Source: Azolla caroliniana
Lineage: Eukaryota > Polypodiophyta
NCBI GenBank assembly: GCA_043228905.1
Contig: JBHGNT010000013.1
Location: forward strand, 12,896,001 to 12,960,000
Direction of reading: 5' to 3'
Length of the DNA: 64,000 nucleotides
The notes under the pieces were generated by a model. That model had not been told where the DNA came from. It made no database searches and was given only the letters and a program-made list of their open reading frames with translations. A program made the position numbers and the translations under genes. Below, in pieces: positions 63,920 to 64,000 of this stretch (position 1 is its first letter; every line of letters begins with the position of its first letter).

Positions 63920-64000
63920 GACAACTTGGACGAGTGGTTAAGATGTTTGACTAGAAATCAAATGGGTTCGCCCTCGTAGGTTCGAATCCTACAATTGTTG
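63920..64000 (+). tRNA. tRNA-Ser(AGA), at the window edge
   Basis: Anticodon arm perfect (CTAGAAA), T stem GTAGG/CCTAC perfect, B-box GGTTCGAATCC. Acceptor GACAACT/AATTGTT has one mismatch. The discriminator G is the last base of the window, so any terminator is not visible. The A-box is TGGACGAGTGG. Confidence 0.75.

Larger units (their letters stand above)
46118..64000 (+). repeat. tRNA-Ser gene array with repeated spacers (interrupted)
   Basis: From 46118 to the window end, AT-rich DNA carries tRNA-Ser genes and decayed copies on the plus strand, 150-900 bp apart. Two spacer texts recur. One runs from CATTAAATATCCCAATAG to CATGCTTAGATAGATAATAT and AATACTAAAATATGTAACTAT. The other runs from CTTAAGAATAACTACTC through ACATTTTAGTGTG and contains a badly decayed tRNA. 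Stretches over 300 bp between listed genes (for example 47776-48292, 50605-50904, 55503-55778) hold only these spacers. Retroelement insertions lie at 46181-47775 and 55873-61670. Genes usually have TTTT within about 10 bp downstream, fitting RNA polymerase III termination. Confidence 0.9.

Noticed and set aside
46118-64000. Organellar origin of the tRNA cluster
   Set aside because: Only serine tRNAs occur, with internal A/B boxes, T-run terminators and repeated nuclear-type spacers interrupted by LTR elements.

Overview
The window looks like nuclear heterochromatin from a plant, most likely a land plant. It holds many nested Ty1/copia and Ty3/gypsy LTR retrotransposons. Several copia elements are primed by initiator tRNA-Met (TGGTATCAGAGC), and the tRNA-Ser genes are of eukaryotic nuclear type. 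I find no convincing host protein-coding gene, rRNA or CRISPR array. Every long ORF is either retrotransposon protein or a shadow of one. I cannot name the species from sequence alone. Element names used here (Gypsy-A, Copia-1 and so on) are local labels.

Region 1 (1-7.7 kb) is a pile of broken elements: an LTR carrying a tRNA-like insert, a copia integrase-RT fragment, a 100-base assembly gap, a truncated Gypsy-G with its 3' LTR, an inverted gypsy fragment, AT-rich repeats, a copia 5' LTR with its primer site, and the left part of Gypsy-C.

Region 2 (7.7-33.3 kb) is a nest. Copia-1 (minus strand, 7709-30768) sits in Gypsy-C. Copia-1 is split by two insertions: a short gag-only LTR element (8892-12434, TR-GAG type) and Gypsy-A (13894-27741). 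Gypsy-A is itself split inside gag by Gypsy-B (14509-21515). Reading frames and target duplications rejoin cleanly at these junctions, so the order of insertion can be read. Gypsy-A, B, C, G and the gag-only element share a pre-LTR motif. A, B and the gag-only element also share a primer-binding site and apparent 4-bp target duplications.

Region 3 (33.3-46.1 kb) holds an inverted LTR piece, a truncated copia (Copia-H) and Gypsy-E, a different gypsy lineage. Gypsy-E is split by a full-length copia (Copia-D, 36425-42070, TSD CAAAC). Its 3' half is an apparent recombinant carrying two diverged RT domains.

Region 4 (46.1-64 kb, running off the window) is the most unusual part. It is a long array of tRNA-Ser genes and pseudogenes, all on the plus strand, in AT-rich repeated spacers. 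Anticodons TGA, AGA and CGA are all present, and two copies carry TTA, which would pair with the UAA stop codon. The array is interrupted by retrotransposon fragments. One insertion breaks a tRNA in its anticodon loop, and part of the array was duplicated together with an already dead chromodomain-type gypsy fragment.
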